This document shows positions 47,401 through 55,994 of a stretch of 64,000 bases of DNA, piece after piece (position 1 is the stretch's first letter; each line of letters begins with the position of its first letter). The translations under genes and the position numbers were made by a program. Location of the stretch: the NCBI RefSeq assembly GCF_017601095.1, contig NZ_JAGFUX010000004.1, positions 175,455-239,454 on the forward strand. Reading direction: 5' to 3'. The stretch is from Streptococcus suis. GTDB taxonomy: Bacteria > Bacillota > Bacilli > Lactobacillales > Streptococcaceae. The notes beneath the pieces were generated by a model, which was not told the DNA's origin, did no database searches, and saw only the letters and a list, made by a program, of their open reading frames with translations.

Positions 47401-49141
47401 GAAAAAAATGGCGTTTATCGCTCTAATTTTGGGATTGTTTTTATTGATGCCAACTACACAGGCAAAGGAGCAAAACCAAACATCACAAGTTAGTGCCTAT
47501 TACTATTATAATAATAACCCTATTTATAGTATTCAAATTCAGGCGACAAATTATCAAGTTGCCTTTGAAAAAATCCGGTCTGGCACGTTTGAGAACAATG
47601 AACTTGACCACTATACTGTAGACGATTTCAAAAAACTTTATGAAGTTAAGGGGAAGACAATTCGACTATCAGACACACTTGTGTTTGGAGAGGGAGTTGA
47701 ACTCACCGAAGAGGAAAGTAAGGCTGTGTTGGAAGTTTTGTATAGAGATAACCGGCCCTTTCTAAATGTACTTAACGAGTTTCAAATGCAAGTTCCTCTT
47801 CATATTCCAGAAAATGCTCGATATCGTTTTACCTCAGAGGAGGGGCTATCTATTGCAGAACTTAAACAAGGATGGACGATTTTCCAAAACTCAAATGATA
47901 ATAGCTTTGAAGTAATCAAACTTGATGATAAAGAAGAGACAGTATATTTAGGGAATACGCTCATTGACCAAGGGACTATCACGGTAGATGCAACTAAAAT
48001 TGATGGATATCATACAGCTGATATTGGGGAAAGCGTGACTTATAAAATTCCGTTAGAAAGTATTTCCTCTCTTGAACTCGAAGTATCTCCAAATTTTATT
48101 ATTGATGAGATCAATGCACCATTTACTGAAGAAGTTCATTTTGTACGTGAAAAAAAGGGGCAGGATGGGACATTGGTGAATATTGAGCCTTTACCTGCAA
48201 ATGTAAGCTTAGATGGTGAGATTTTTAAACTTTCAAAACCATACAGTGAGACCGATGAACAAGAATTTGAAACTGCCTTATCAAAGTTACAAGCGATAAA
48301 AAAAATAAAGGTTGACGTTAATAGCAGATCTGATGAATTTATAACAGTTACAGGACATGTTGTATCTACAGCTTCGTATCTTATTGATATTTATCAATCC
48401 GATACAGAGGAAGAAAAAAGGTTTACTAAGAATTTAGTTGTTGAAAATCAAAATATCCGCCAAGGTATTTATGTCATAGCGGATGGAAAATATCTTTTGA
48501 CTCCTCAAGTTTATAGTAACAACGTTAACTTTGTTATGACAGATGGGAACAGTCATGAGCTGTTGACGGGCGCAGAGTATATTCTTGGACGCTTTGATAA
48601 ATCAGGTCAGGTCTCTATTTTGAACTACAACTCTGAAAAAGAGTTGAGTTGGGAGAAATCTGAACTTGAAAAAGGGCGTTTGATAGAGGCTGAGTCAAAT
48701 TTCACAATTTCTGGCAATCAAATCATTTATTTGGATGGCTACAAGTCTGCTCTGCCATTTAACGAAAAAATCTGGGCATATGATGAAAGTAATCAAACAA
48801 AAAGTAATGAGGCCTTATTCAAGTTGCGAGGCTTATCTGGTGAATATACCTATTTTTTGAAGCAGGTAAATGGACCTGAGGGATATGCCGAAGCCACTGA
48901 TGTTCAAATATTTAAAGCAACTAAGGATAGTGAATCAAAAGCACAGTTTGGAGATTATCAGGTTAACGGATTTATCCTTGATTTAGATTATGGAAAAACG
49001 GAGTATAATGCATTACAGATTCTCAAGGAAGGTCAGAATGCAACTTTGCTTCCCAACCCATACTGGATGGCATTGATTTTTATAGTGGTAACAATTTTGG
49101 TAGTAGCTGATATTGCCTACCTTGTGATTAGGAAAGGATAG
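47375..49141 (+). CDS. Pilin-like secreted protein with C-terminal membrane anchor
   Basis: 588 residues from ATG 47375; ATG 47390 or 47408 are also possible and no start has a strong ribosome-binding site. Signal peptide to about residue 30 (PTTQA). A pilin D2-like beta domain is plausible at about 200-345 (GYHTADIGESVTYKIPL). A Cna_B/SpaA-like domain spans about 395-520, with LLTGAEYILGRFDKSG and LRGLSGEYTYFLKQVNGPEGY. The usual E-box glutamate (LxETxAPxGY) is replaced by Lys-Gln, so an isopeptide bond is doubtful. The C-terminus has LLPNPY instead of LPXTG, a 20-residue membrane segment and RKG. It is probably membrane-anchored rather than sortase-linked. Its presence in a polysaccharide locus is unusual. 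Confidence 0.7.
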   Translation: MNETKMVNKKKMAFIALILGLFLLMPTTQAKEQNQTSQVSAYYYYNNNPIYSIQIQATNYQVAFEKIRSGTFENNELDHYTVDDFKKLYEVKGKTIRLSDTLVFGEGVELTEEESKAVLEVLYRDNRPFLNVLNEFQMQVPLHIPENARYRFTSEEGLSIAELKQGWTIFQNSNDNSFEVIKLDDKEETVYLGNTLIDQGTITVDATKIDGYHTADIGESVTYKIPLESISSLELEVSPNFIIDEINAPFTEEVHFVREKKGQDGTLVNIEPLPANVSLDGEIFKLSKPYSETDEQEFETALSKLQAIKKIKVDVNSRSDEFITVTGHVVSTASYLIDIYQSDTEEEKRFTKNLVVENQNIRQGIYVIADGKYLLTPQVYSNNVNFVMTDGNSHELLTGAEYILGRFDKSGQVSILNYNSEKELSWEKSELEKGRLIEAESNFTISGNQIIYLDGYKSALPFNEKIWAYDESNQTKSNEALFKLRGLSGEYTYFLKQVNGPEGYAEATDVQIFKATKDSESKAQFGDYQVNGFILDLDYGKTEYNALQILKEGQNATLLPNPYWMALIFIVVTILVVADIAYLVIRKG

Positions 49142-49144
49142 AAA

Positions 49145-50110
49145 ATGATTCGTGTAACCATTGCCATGTCAACTTACAATGGTCAAGAATTTTTGAAAGA
49201 GCAGCTAGATAGTATTGTCCAGCAAACGATTCTAGACAATCCAGAAGTATCTGTTACTTTTCTCGTCCGAGACGATGGGTCAAGCGATAATACTCTGGCA
49301 ATTTTGAACGAATATGCAGGTAAGCATCCGAGGCTATCATGGAATATTATTCCTGGTAAGAATATAGGCTGGAAAAAATCCTTTCTAGCTCTAATGGAGG
49401 CTGTTTCAAGTGACTTTGTATTTCTATGTGATCAGGATGATATTTGGAACTTGAATAAGTGTCAAGTCATGCTTGATACCATGCAAAGTAATCCTCAAAT
49501 CGAGGTGCTCATGCATCGCATCGAATATTATTACACTTCAGATGTTGGTGTTAAAAAGATTTTGAACGATTCTTATGAAAAATTAGGAATTTCTAAGAAT
49601 GATGGTGAGCTTGAAAAGGTTCCTCAGGCTGCTCATTTTTCACATCATCCTTTTCTAGGGTGTTGCTTCTTGTTTACGGATACCATTCGTCAAGAATTTT
49701 TAAAAGTGCAGTCTCATCGAGATAATTCGATTGCGCATGATGTGGGCTTGTTTATTTTGTGAGCTGCTCGTAATAGTACTTACTATCTTAATAGACAATT
49801 CATTAAATATCGTCAACATTCAAGTAATGCTACAAGTGTTCAAAAGACTCCAAGTATTATTCAACAAGCAAAAAATCAGAAAAAAACAACAAAGATTTTT
49901 TATGAAAACCTAATGACAGTTCTAACTAGTATTCAAGAACTCACATCTAATTCTAGTATCAAAAAAGATGCAAGACAGATGTACTTAAGGATTGAGAAAG
50001 AATACAAAGCTCTTATCCATCGTAGAGGTCTGCAATTTACAAAACTAAAAAGAGGAGAATTCGGATTTAATAAGTTGATGTTGATTGACATTCTTGTCGC
50101 TCTAATCTAG
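49145..50110 (+). pseudogene. GT2 glycosyltransferase interrupted by an in-frame TGA
   Basis: An intact frame would encode 321 residues. The first 205 form a complete GT-A domain: VTIAMSTYNGQEFLKEQLDSI, VRDDGSSDNT, and FLCDQDDIWNLNK with the DxD site. A single TGA at 49760-49762 interrupts HDVGLFIL; the same frame stays open afterwards (AARNSTYYLNRQFIKYRQHSS) to the stop at 50110, matching the C-terminal region of related GT2 proteins. There is no frameshift. TGA probably replaces TGG, TGT or TGC. The truncated 205-residue product lacks the acceptor-side C-terminus, so it is probably inactive unless the stop is read through. Confidence 0.85.
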
Positions 50111-50129
50111 TCTATCCGAAAATAAATTC

Positions 50130-50951
50130 ATGCGTCAAATAAGTCAAGCAGAAATGCGTCAGATTCAACTCGATATGTTAGCATACATTGATCAGATTGC
50201 TAGGGACAATCACATAGAATATTCTCTTGGTGGGGGAAGTCTTCTTGGTGCTATGCGGCACAAAGGTTTTATTCCTTGGGATGATGATATTGATTTAATG
50301 CTGGAACGTAGTCACTATGAACGGCTAATGAAGATTCTTGCTGAAGATAACAATCCTGATTTTAAATTGCTACACCATTCGACAGAGCGTAATCTCTGGC
50401 CTTTTGCAAAGCTTTATCATAGTAAGTCTTGTTATATTAGCAAGACTGACCGTATTCACCCATGGACAGGATTATTTATTGATATCTTCCCGATTGATAA
50501 ATTGCCAGACAGTCAAGAAGAACGCAACCGCTTTTTCAAAAAAGTGAGGTCAGCAGCAGAGAATCTTAAGTGTACGACCTTTCCCAATTTTGCTAGCGGT
50601 TCAAACCATCTTTTCGCTTTTGCTCGCTTAATTTTAGGTATGCCTCGCTTTGCTCTTTATCACGGTCAAGCTAAGCAAAAAGCAGAACAAGTGGATAAAG
50701 TGATGTCAACTTATAATGCAACCAGCGCAAAATACAGAGGATATACAGATTCACGCTATCGCTTGAGAGAATGTTTCCCAGCTGAAATCTTTGATACATA
50801 TGAAGACATATCTTTTGAACATCTGACCGTTCGTAAAATTAAAGAGGATAAGGTTTACCTCAATCAGCTCTATGGAGCTTCCTACATGGAATTGCCGCCA
50901 GAGAATAAACGTGAAAGCCACGATTATTATACATGGTATTGGAAGGAGTAG
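50130..50951 (+). CDS. licD: LicD-family phosphotransferase
   Basis: A 273-residue LicD/fukutin-type enzyme. EYSLGGGSLLGAMRHKGFIP followed by WDDDIDLML (metal-binding aspartates near residue 48) is the family signature. LicD proteins transfer a phospho-substituent such as phosphocholine, ribitol phosphate or glycerol phosphate from a CDP donor to a glycan. The next gene is a cytidylyltransferase that could make the donor. The ribosome-binding site is weak. It lies 19 bases after the broken GT2 gene. Confidence 0.88.
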   Translation: MRQISQAEMRQIQLDMLAYIDQIARDNHIEYSLGGGSLLGAMRHKGFIPWDDDIDLMLERSHYERLMKILAEDNNPDFKLLHHSTERNLWPFAKLYHSKSCYISKTDRIHPWTGLFIDIFPIDKLPDSQEERNRFFKKVRSAAENLKCTTFPNFASGSNHLFAFARLILGMPRFALYHGQAKQKAEQVDKVMSTYNATSAKYRGYTDSRYRLRECFPAEIFDTYEDISFEHLTVRKIKEDKVYLNQLYGASYMELPPENKRESHDYYTWYWKE

Positions 50952-50953
50952 TC

Positions 50954-51676
50954 ATGAATATTGGTGTTATTTTTGCCGGGGGTGTTGGCTCACGTATGCA
51001 ATCAAAAGGTTTGCCTAAGCAATTTTTAGAAGTTCATGGCAAACCAATTATTGTTCACACTATTGAACTTTTTGAAAATCACCCTGAGATTGATGCCATT
51101 GTAGTGGTTTGTGTGGCTGATTGGTTGGATTACATGAATCGCTTGGTGACCAAGTTTTCTTTGACAAAGGTCAAAGCAGTTGTTTCAGGTGGTGAAACGG
51201 GCCAAATGTCTATTTTCAATGGTCTTGAGGCTGCTGAGAATATGGCTGGTGATGAAGAAGCTATTGTGCTTATTCATGATGGTGTTCGTCCCCTTATCAA
51301 TGCTCAGACTATTTCTGATAATATTGCTACAGTGAAGGAATGTGGCACTGCGATTACTTCTGTACCTGCCAAGGAAACGGTCGTTTTAATTGATAGTGAC
51401 AACAATATTGATGAAGTGGTTGATCGCATGCGTTCTTTTATTGCAAAGGCACCGCAGAGTTTCTATTTAAAGGATATTCTTGAAGTACAACGTGATGCTA
51501 TCGCTAAAGGAATTACCAATGCGATTGACTCAAGCACTCTGATGGGAATGTATAATCGCAAGTTGAAAATTGTTGAGGGTCCTTCTGAAAATATAAAAAT
51601 CACGACGCCAGACGATTTTTACACCTTCAAAGCACTTCATGATGCTAAAGAAAACGCACAAATTTTTGGGTTGTAA
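50954..51676 (+). CDS. IspD/TarI-family cytidylyltransferase
   Basis: A 240-residue CTP-dependent enzyme. NIGVIFAGGVGSRMQSKGLPKQF is the nucleotide-binding loop, IHDGVRPLINAQTI carries the metal-binding Asp near residue 106, and IDSSTLMG and ENIKITTPDDF near the C-terminus match the family. Beside LicD it more likely makes a CDP-alditol (CDP-ribitol, TarI role) or related donor than CDP-methylerythritol for isoprenoids; streptococci use the mevalonate route, which supports TarI. ATG 50954 has GGAAGGAG upstream and follows licD by two bases. Confidence 0.87.
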   Translation: MNIGVIFAGGVGSRMQSKGLPKQFLEVHGKPIIVHTIELFENHPEIDAIVVVCVADWLDYMNRLVTKFSLTKVKAVVSGGETGQMSIFNGLEAAENMAGDEEAIVLIHDGVRPLINAQTISDNIATVKECGTAITSVPAKETVVLIDSDNNIDEVVDRMRSFIAKAPQSFYLKDILEVQRDAIAKGITNAIDSSTLMGMYNRKLKIVEGPSENIKITTPDDFYTFKALHDAKENAQIFGL

Positions 51677-52735
51677 ATGATGATTTCATATAAAAATACG
51701 ATTGTTCAAGATGATATGAATCGACTTCTGAACGATAAGGCCATTGCTTGGGATAGGTTAAAAAGAAAAACAGTTCTTATTACAGGTGCTAACAGCATGT
51801 TGGCAACTTACATGGTCTATGCATTAGTAGCACTCAATGAGCAAAAAAATAGCCAAACCAAGATTGTTGCTACAGCTCGAAATATAGAAAAGGCAAAATT
51901 GAGATTTGCTGATGTGTTGGGGCACGATTATTTTGAATTGCTAGAACATGATGTGACAAAGCAATTTGCTTATGAGGAAGAAGTTGATTATATTGTACAT
52001 GCTGCTAGCAATGCTAGTCCGCGCTTTATTCTCAATGATCCAGTTGGTATCATTGAGGCCAATACGATTGGAACGCTTCATCTATTGAATTTTGCGCGTG
52101 AGAAAAAGGTAACGAATTTCTTATTCTTATCAACACGTGAAATTTATGGAAAACCGATTGCTGAAAAAATCAATGAGGAAGCCTATGGTGCTTTTGATAT
52201 TTTAGAAAGTAGAGCTTGTTACCCAGAAAGTAAGCGAATGGCTGAGACTCTTCTTCGTTCATATTACGATCAGTATGAGGTACCATTCACTGTGGCACGA
52301 ATTGCGCATTCCTACGGTCCTGGCATGGAAACGGCTAATGATGGTCGCATTATGAGCGATCTTATCAATAATGTTCTCAAAAATGAAGATATTATTCTAA
52401 AAAGTGCTGGTACTGCTGAGCGTGCATTTTGTTACTTGTCTGATGCTGTGGCGGGACTCTTTCTAATTATGCTAAATGGAGAGATCACACAGGCCTACAA
52501 TGTGGCAAATGAAGATAGACCTATTATGATACGTGAGCTAGCGCAGCTTTTAGTTCAACTTTTTCCAGAAAAAGCGATGAAAGTTGTCTTTAATATTCCA
52601 CAATCAATGAGTGCTGGTTATAGCAGGATGGGGGATAGCCATTTGGATACTGGTAAAATTGAAAATTTGGGTTGGACAAAGCAAGTTCCTCTTGAAGTGG
52701 GACTTATTAAGACCGTTCGAAGTTTTGAGGGATAA
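51677..52735 (+). CDS. Extended SDR (NAD-dependent epimerase/dehydratase family)
   Basis: A 352-residue nucleotide-sugar-type SDR that starts directly after the cytidylyltransferase stop. The active site is intact: FLSTREIYGKP supplies the Ser/Thr, and CYPESKRMAETL supplies Tyr-x3-Lys near residue 187. The Rossmann motif is LITGANSMLATYM, in which two of the three usual glycines (TGxxGxxG) are replaced by Ser and Ala. It resembles UDP-glucuronate decarboxylases or dTDP-sugar dehydratases, but by position could be a reductase that feeds the cytidylyltransferase. The two options cannot be separated here. Confidence 0.78.
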   Translation: MMISYKNTIVQDDMNRLLNDKAIAWDRLKRKTVLITGANSMLATYMVYALVALNEQKNSQTKIVATARNIEKAKLRFADVLGHDYFELLEHDVTKQFAYEEEVDYIVHAASNASPRFILNDPVGIIEANTIGTLHLLNFAREKKVTNFLFLSTREIYGKPIAEKINEEAYGAFDILESRACYPESKRMAETLLRSYYDQYEVPFTVARIAHSYGPGMETANDGRIMSDLINNVLKNEDIILKSAGTAERAFCYLSDAVAGLFLIMLNGEITQAYNVANEDRPIMIRELAQLLVQLFPEKAMKVVFNIPQSMSAGYSRMGDSHLDTGKIENLGWTKQVPLEVGLIKTVRSFEG

Positions 52736-52737
52736 AA

Positions 52738-53682
52738 ATGGTAAAAACAGCAGTTTTGATGGCTACCTATAATGGTAGTCAGTTTATTGAGAAACAATTA
52801 GATTCAATTCGCAAGCAAACTCTGGCTCCAGATTATGTCCTAATGCGGGATGATTGTTCGACAGACGACACGGTAGAAGTGGTAAAAAATTATATCCAGA
52901 AATATAATTTATCTGGCTGGTCAATACAGAGGAATGCCAGCAATTTAGGATGGCGCCTAAACTTCCGCCAGTTGATGTTAGATGTTGTTTCCTATGATGT
53001 GGACTATGTCTTCTTCTCAGATCAAGATGATATATGGTATTTAGATAAAAATGAACGACAAGTTACAGTCATGGAAGAACGACAAGATATTGATTTGTTG
53101 AGTGCGGATATTGATATAGAGGTTCGTTCCGATCGGGCAACGGTTCCGGATCAGTTCCAATTTGATGAGCAGCAACAGGTATCATCCTATCCTAATATTT
53201 TCACTTATAGAACTTACCGTCCGGGTTGGACATTCTGTTTACGGAAATTATTTTCTGACATTGTAGTAAGCTACTGGAAGGAGGGAGATCAGATTTCGCA
53301 TGATAATCTGACTTCAATTGCGGCAGCAATGACTGATCGGGCGGCTAACATGAACGTTAAAGTTGGGAGCCATATTCGATATGAAAACAATGCGAGTGGA
53401 AATAAGAAATACGTCTTTACGATAAAATCTTCAAAACAGAAACACATAGAAGGACTTTATGTTTTTTATCGCTTTTATGAAGTTATTGCACAAGTAGCAA
53501 GTTATTACAGGCATGATAATAGTAAAATCTTGACTGAAGTTAGTGAGTTTTACAAAGAGCGATATGAAGTGGCGCACTCTAATAAAGTAATGGAAAATCT
53601 CTTCTTTGTTATTTCTCACTTATCATATTATGAAAATATGAATGCAGTAGCGAGAGACTTGATTTTTTCATTTAAAAAGTAA
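52738..53682 (+). CDS. GT2 glycosyltransferase, copy 1 of tandem pair
   Basis: A 314-residue GT-A enzyme with VLMATYNGSQFIEKQLDSIR, MRDDCSTDDT and FFSDQDDIWYLDKNE (DxD near residue 97). The first ~128 residues are almost identical to those of the next gene, also at the DNA level, while the C-terminal ~185 residues differ strongly. It ends six bases before copy 2. The related sequence suggests a rhamnosyl- or hexosyltransferase on the same polysaccharide. Confidence 0.85.
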   Translation: MVKTAVLMATYNGSQFIEKQLDSIRKQTLAPDYVLMRDDCSTDDTVEVVKNYIQKYNLSGWSIQRNASNLGWRLNFRQLMLDVVSYDVDYVFFSDQDDIWYLDKNERQVTVMEERQDIDLLSADIDIEVRSDRATVPDQFQFDEQQQVSSYPNIFTYRTYRPGWTFCLRKLFSDIVVSYWKEGDQISHDNLTSIAAAMTDRAANMNVKVGSHIRYENNASGNKKYVFTIKSSKQKHIEGLYVFYRFYEVIAQVASYYRHDNSKILTEVSEFYKERYEVAHSNKVMENLFFVISHLSYYENMNAVARDLIFSFKK

Positions 53683-53688
53683 GGAATT

Positions 53689-54627
53689 ATGGTAAAAACA
53701 GCAGTTTTGATGGCTACCTATAATGGCAGTCAATTTATTGAGAAACAATTAGATTCAATTCGTAAGCAAACTTTGGCTCCGGACTATGTTCTCATGCGGG
53801 ATGATTGTTCGACAGACGATACGGTAGAAGTGGTAAAAAATTATATCCAGAGATATAATTTATCAGGTTGGTCCATTCAGAAAAATGAACCCAATTTAGG
53901 ATGGCGTCTAAACTTTCGCCAGTTGATGTTAGATGTTGTTTCTTATGATGTGGACTATGTTTTTTTCTCAGATCAAGATGATATATGGTATTTTGACAAA
54001 AACGAACGACAAGTTACAGTCATGGAAGAACGTACAGACATTGATTTATTAAGCGCTGATATTGATATTGAAGTTACTGAGCAGGAGGCGACTGTTCCTA
54101 ACAACTTTGAGTTTACCGATAGGGAAAATCAACTTTCGCAATATCCAAAAGATTTTTCTTATCATAATTACCGTCAGGGTTGGACTTTTTGTCTCCGAAA
54201 AACTTTTCTTGATATTGTTGTTAAATATTATACCGAAGAGTTGATAACTTCGCATGATAATTTAATGGCTGGTATCTCAGGGATTTTGGAAACAGGTTAT
54301 AATCTGAATCAACCGGTTGGACTTCATGTTCGTCACGGTGGAAATGCTAGTGGAAATATTCTTGGTCTGCACAGTAATCATGCCAGACACATCGCTGAGC
54401 TCCATATCGTAAAAAGCTATTATCAAGTACTTGTCCCAGTCCTAAGAGAAAAAAAAAGCTTAGCTTTGTCCAAGGCACAAGCCTATTTGGATTTTAACCG
54501 TAGACGCTTGACAAATGCAAAGCAGAAGAAATTTTTTGCAACTTTAACACAGATGGTGACGGATGGAAACTATTATGACAGCCTGACAAATCGCTTACGC
54601 GATGCCATTTTCTTATTTAAAAAATAA
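53689..54627 (+). CDS. GT2 glycosyltransferase, copy 2 of tandem pair
   Basis: A 312-residue GT-A enzyme. Its N-terminal half shares the start MVKTAVLMATYNGS, the RDDCSTDD loop and FFSDQDDIWYFDKNE with copy 1; the C-terminal half is different (for example YRQGWTFCLRKTF and HVRHGGNASGN). This pattern fits duplication or gene conversion of the donor-binding half, with distinct acceptor halves. The ATG has AAGGAATT upstream. The DUF2142 gene begins 12 bases after its stop. Confidence 0.85.
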   Translation: MVKTAVLMATYNGSQFIEKQLDSIRKQTLAPDYVLMRDDCSTDDTVEVVKNYIQRYNLSGWSIQKNEPNLGWRLNFRQLMLDVVSYDVDYVFFSDQDDIWYFDKNERQVTVMEERTDIDLLSADIDIEVTEQEATVPNNFEFTDRENQLSQYPKDFSYHNYRQGWTFCLRKTFLDIVVKYYTEELITSHDNLMAGISGILETGYNLNQPVGLHVRHGGNASGNILGLHSNHARHIAELHIVKSYYQVLVPVLREKKSLALSKAQAYLDFNRRRLTNAKQKKFFATLTQMVTDGNYYDSLTNRLRDAIFLFKK

Positions 54628-54639
54628 TATGGAGTTAGA

Positions 54640-55992
54640 ATGAAAAAATTGATGCAGGTCTTTGAACCAAAGCATATTCATAAAACATATCTGGTTTTGG
54701 CTTTGACCATAGGTACCATTTTCAGCCTTTTCATGCCCTTTTTTAATGAACCAGATGGACAATATCATTTGGCAGTTTCAGGGAAAGTTGTTAATAACAT
54801 TATTGACACTTCAAGATACGGAGAGTATAGGATTGACTCTGGTATGGCAAGACAGGGGAGCTCTTATAAAAATGGAACGCGTTTTGAAAAGTACTACCTG
54901 AATAAAGCAGTCTTTATAGAAGATAGCGATATGCCACGTGACATTAGATACAGCTATCTTGATTTTACTTTCTGGGGGCACGTTGTGCCGGGGATTGGAC
55001 TACTTATCGGTAAATATATATACCCTTCTATGGGAGTTATGATTACTGTAGCTAGGCTTTTATCTGTGATATTGAATAGTATACTAATAGGTCTCATTAT
55101 AAAAAAAGCCAAATTTGGGAAGTTGATTTATTTTGCTATTTTCTTAAGTCCTGTGGCATTAAACTCTTTTGCAAGTCTTTCCTACGATTCTACAGGATAT
55201 GTTGCGGTTGCATTTCTCCTGATGGTGGTCTTCAATGCTATAGCTGAACAGAGAATTACTCGTCAGAATCGCAACAAATTTTTATTGGGCAGTTTCTTTA
55301 TTATTACAGCTTCCAAATGGAACTATTGGTTTCTAATTGCTTTGTGGCCGATTTTAGAATTGAGTTTTACGGAATCGTTTGATAAAATCCGTCAGAAAAT
55401 CATACAGTTAGGACAAAAAATAGTTTTACGTAAACGAAATATTGTTTTTTCAACTTTGGCAGTATTAGGACTAGGCTTTATTGCGGCTATTTTTCTAACA
55501 CGGAATCATGGCGGTTTATTTTACGTTATTCAACGCTATTTGATGACTTTTGGTTACAATTATGCAGGTCTTGATTTACTTTCCAATGATATCACCTCTT
55601 GGTTAGCAGCTCCATATCCTAGCCAGAACTATATACCGATTTGGGTATCAGCTGTCTGGTATTTAATGATTTTTCTTGTTATTTTTTCAGAACAAAAATT
55701 TGTTAAAATTAAGTACCTAGGATATGTTGCCTTTTTATTCTTTACGATAGGTGTTTTGGGTGTCTATTACACAATGCTTGGCTATAACGGGGCTAGAACG
55801 AGTTATATTGAAGGAGTTCAAGGTCGCTATTTCACACCTACCTTGTTACTCTTGCAGTTGATGGGGTCGGCTGTGATGCCACAATTAAATCGTTCGGCAC
55901 GTCAGGTTGTACCAATCTTTGTGACCCTATTGGTTATTGTTTCAAATGTCTTATTGATTTTTGATACCACCATTGGACTTATAATGAGGTAA
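54640..55992 (+). CDS. Multi-spanning membrane protein, DUF2142/GT-C-like
   Basis: A 450-residue protein with about ten membrane segments. The first extracytoplasmic loop holds FNEPDGQYHLAVSGKVV (near residue 36), which matches the P-D-E/G-x-x-H pattern of DUF2142, a GT-C-like family. In the gac locus a GT-C protein (GacL) uses the GacI lipid-linked sugar to decorate the rhamnan outside the cell; this gene is the best candidate for that role. Alternatively it could be the polymerase, since no other Wzy candidate is seen. Confidence 0.68.
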   Translation: MKKLMQVFEPKHIHKTYLVLALTIGTIFSLFMPFFNEPDGQYHLAVSGKVVNNIIDTSRYGEYRIDSGMARQGSSYKNGTRFEKYYLNKAVFIEDSDMPRDIRYSYLDFTFWGHVVPGIGLLIGKYIYPSMGVMITVARLLSVILNSILIGLIIKKAKFGKLIYFAIFLSPVALNSFASLSYDSTGYVAVAFLLMVVFNAIAEQRITRQNRNKFLLGSFFIITASKWNYWFLIALWPILELSFTESFDKIRQKIIQLGQKIVLRKRNIVFSTLAVLGLGFIAAIFLTRNHGGLFYVIQRYLMTFGYNYAGLDLLSNDITSWLAAPYPSQNYIPIWVSAVWYLMIFLVIFSEQKFVKIKYLGYVAFLFFTIGVLGVYYTMLGYNGARTSYIEGVQGRYFTPTLLLLQLMGSAVMPQLNRSARQVVPIFVTLLVIVSNVLLIFDTTIGLIMR

Positions 55993-55994
55993 GT

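Noticed and set aside
49731..50110. Frameshift explanation for the broken GT2 gene
   Set aside because: The downstream coding continuation lies in the same frame as the first part, so only the TGA at 49760 breaks it; the 49731-49913 frame is a different, non-homologous frame.
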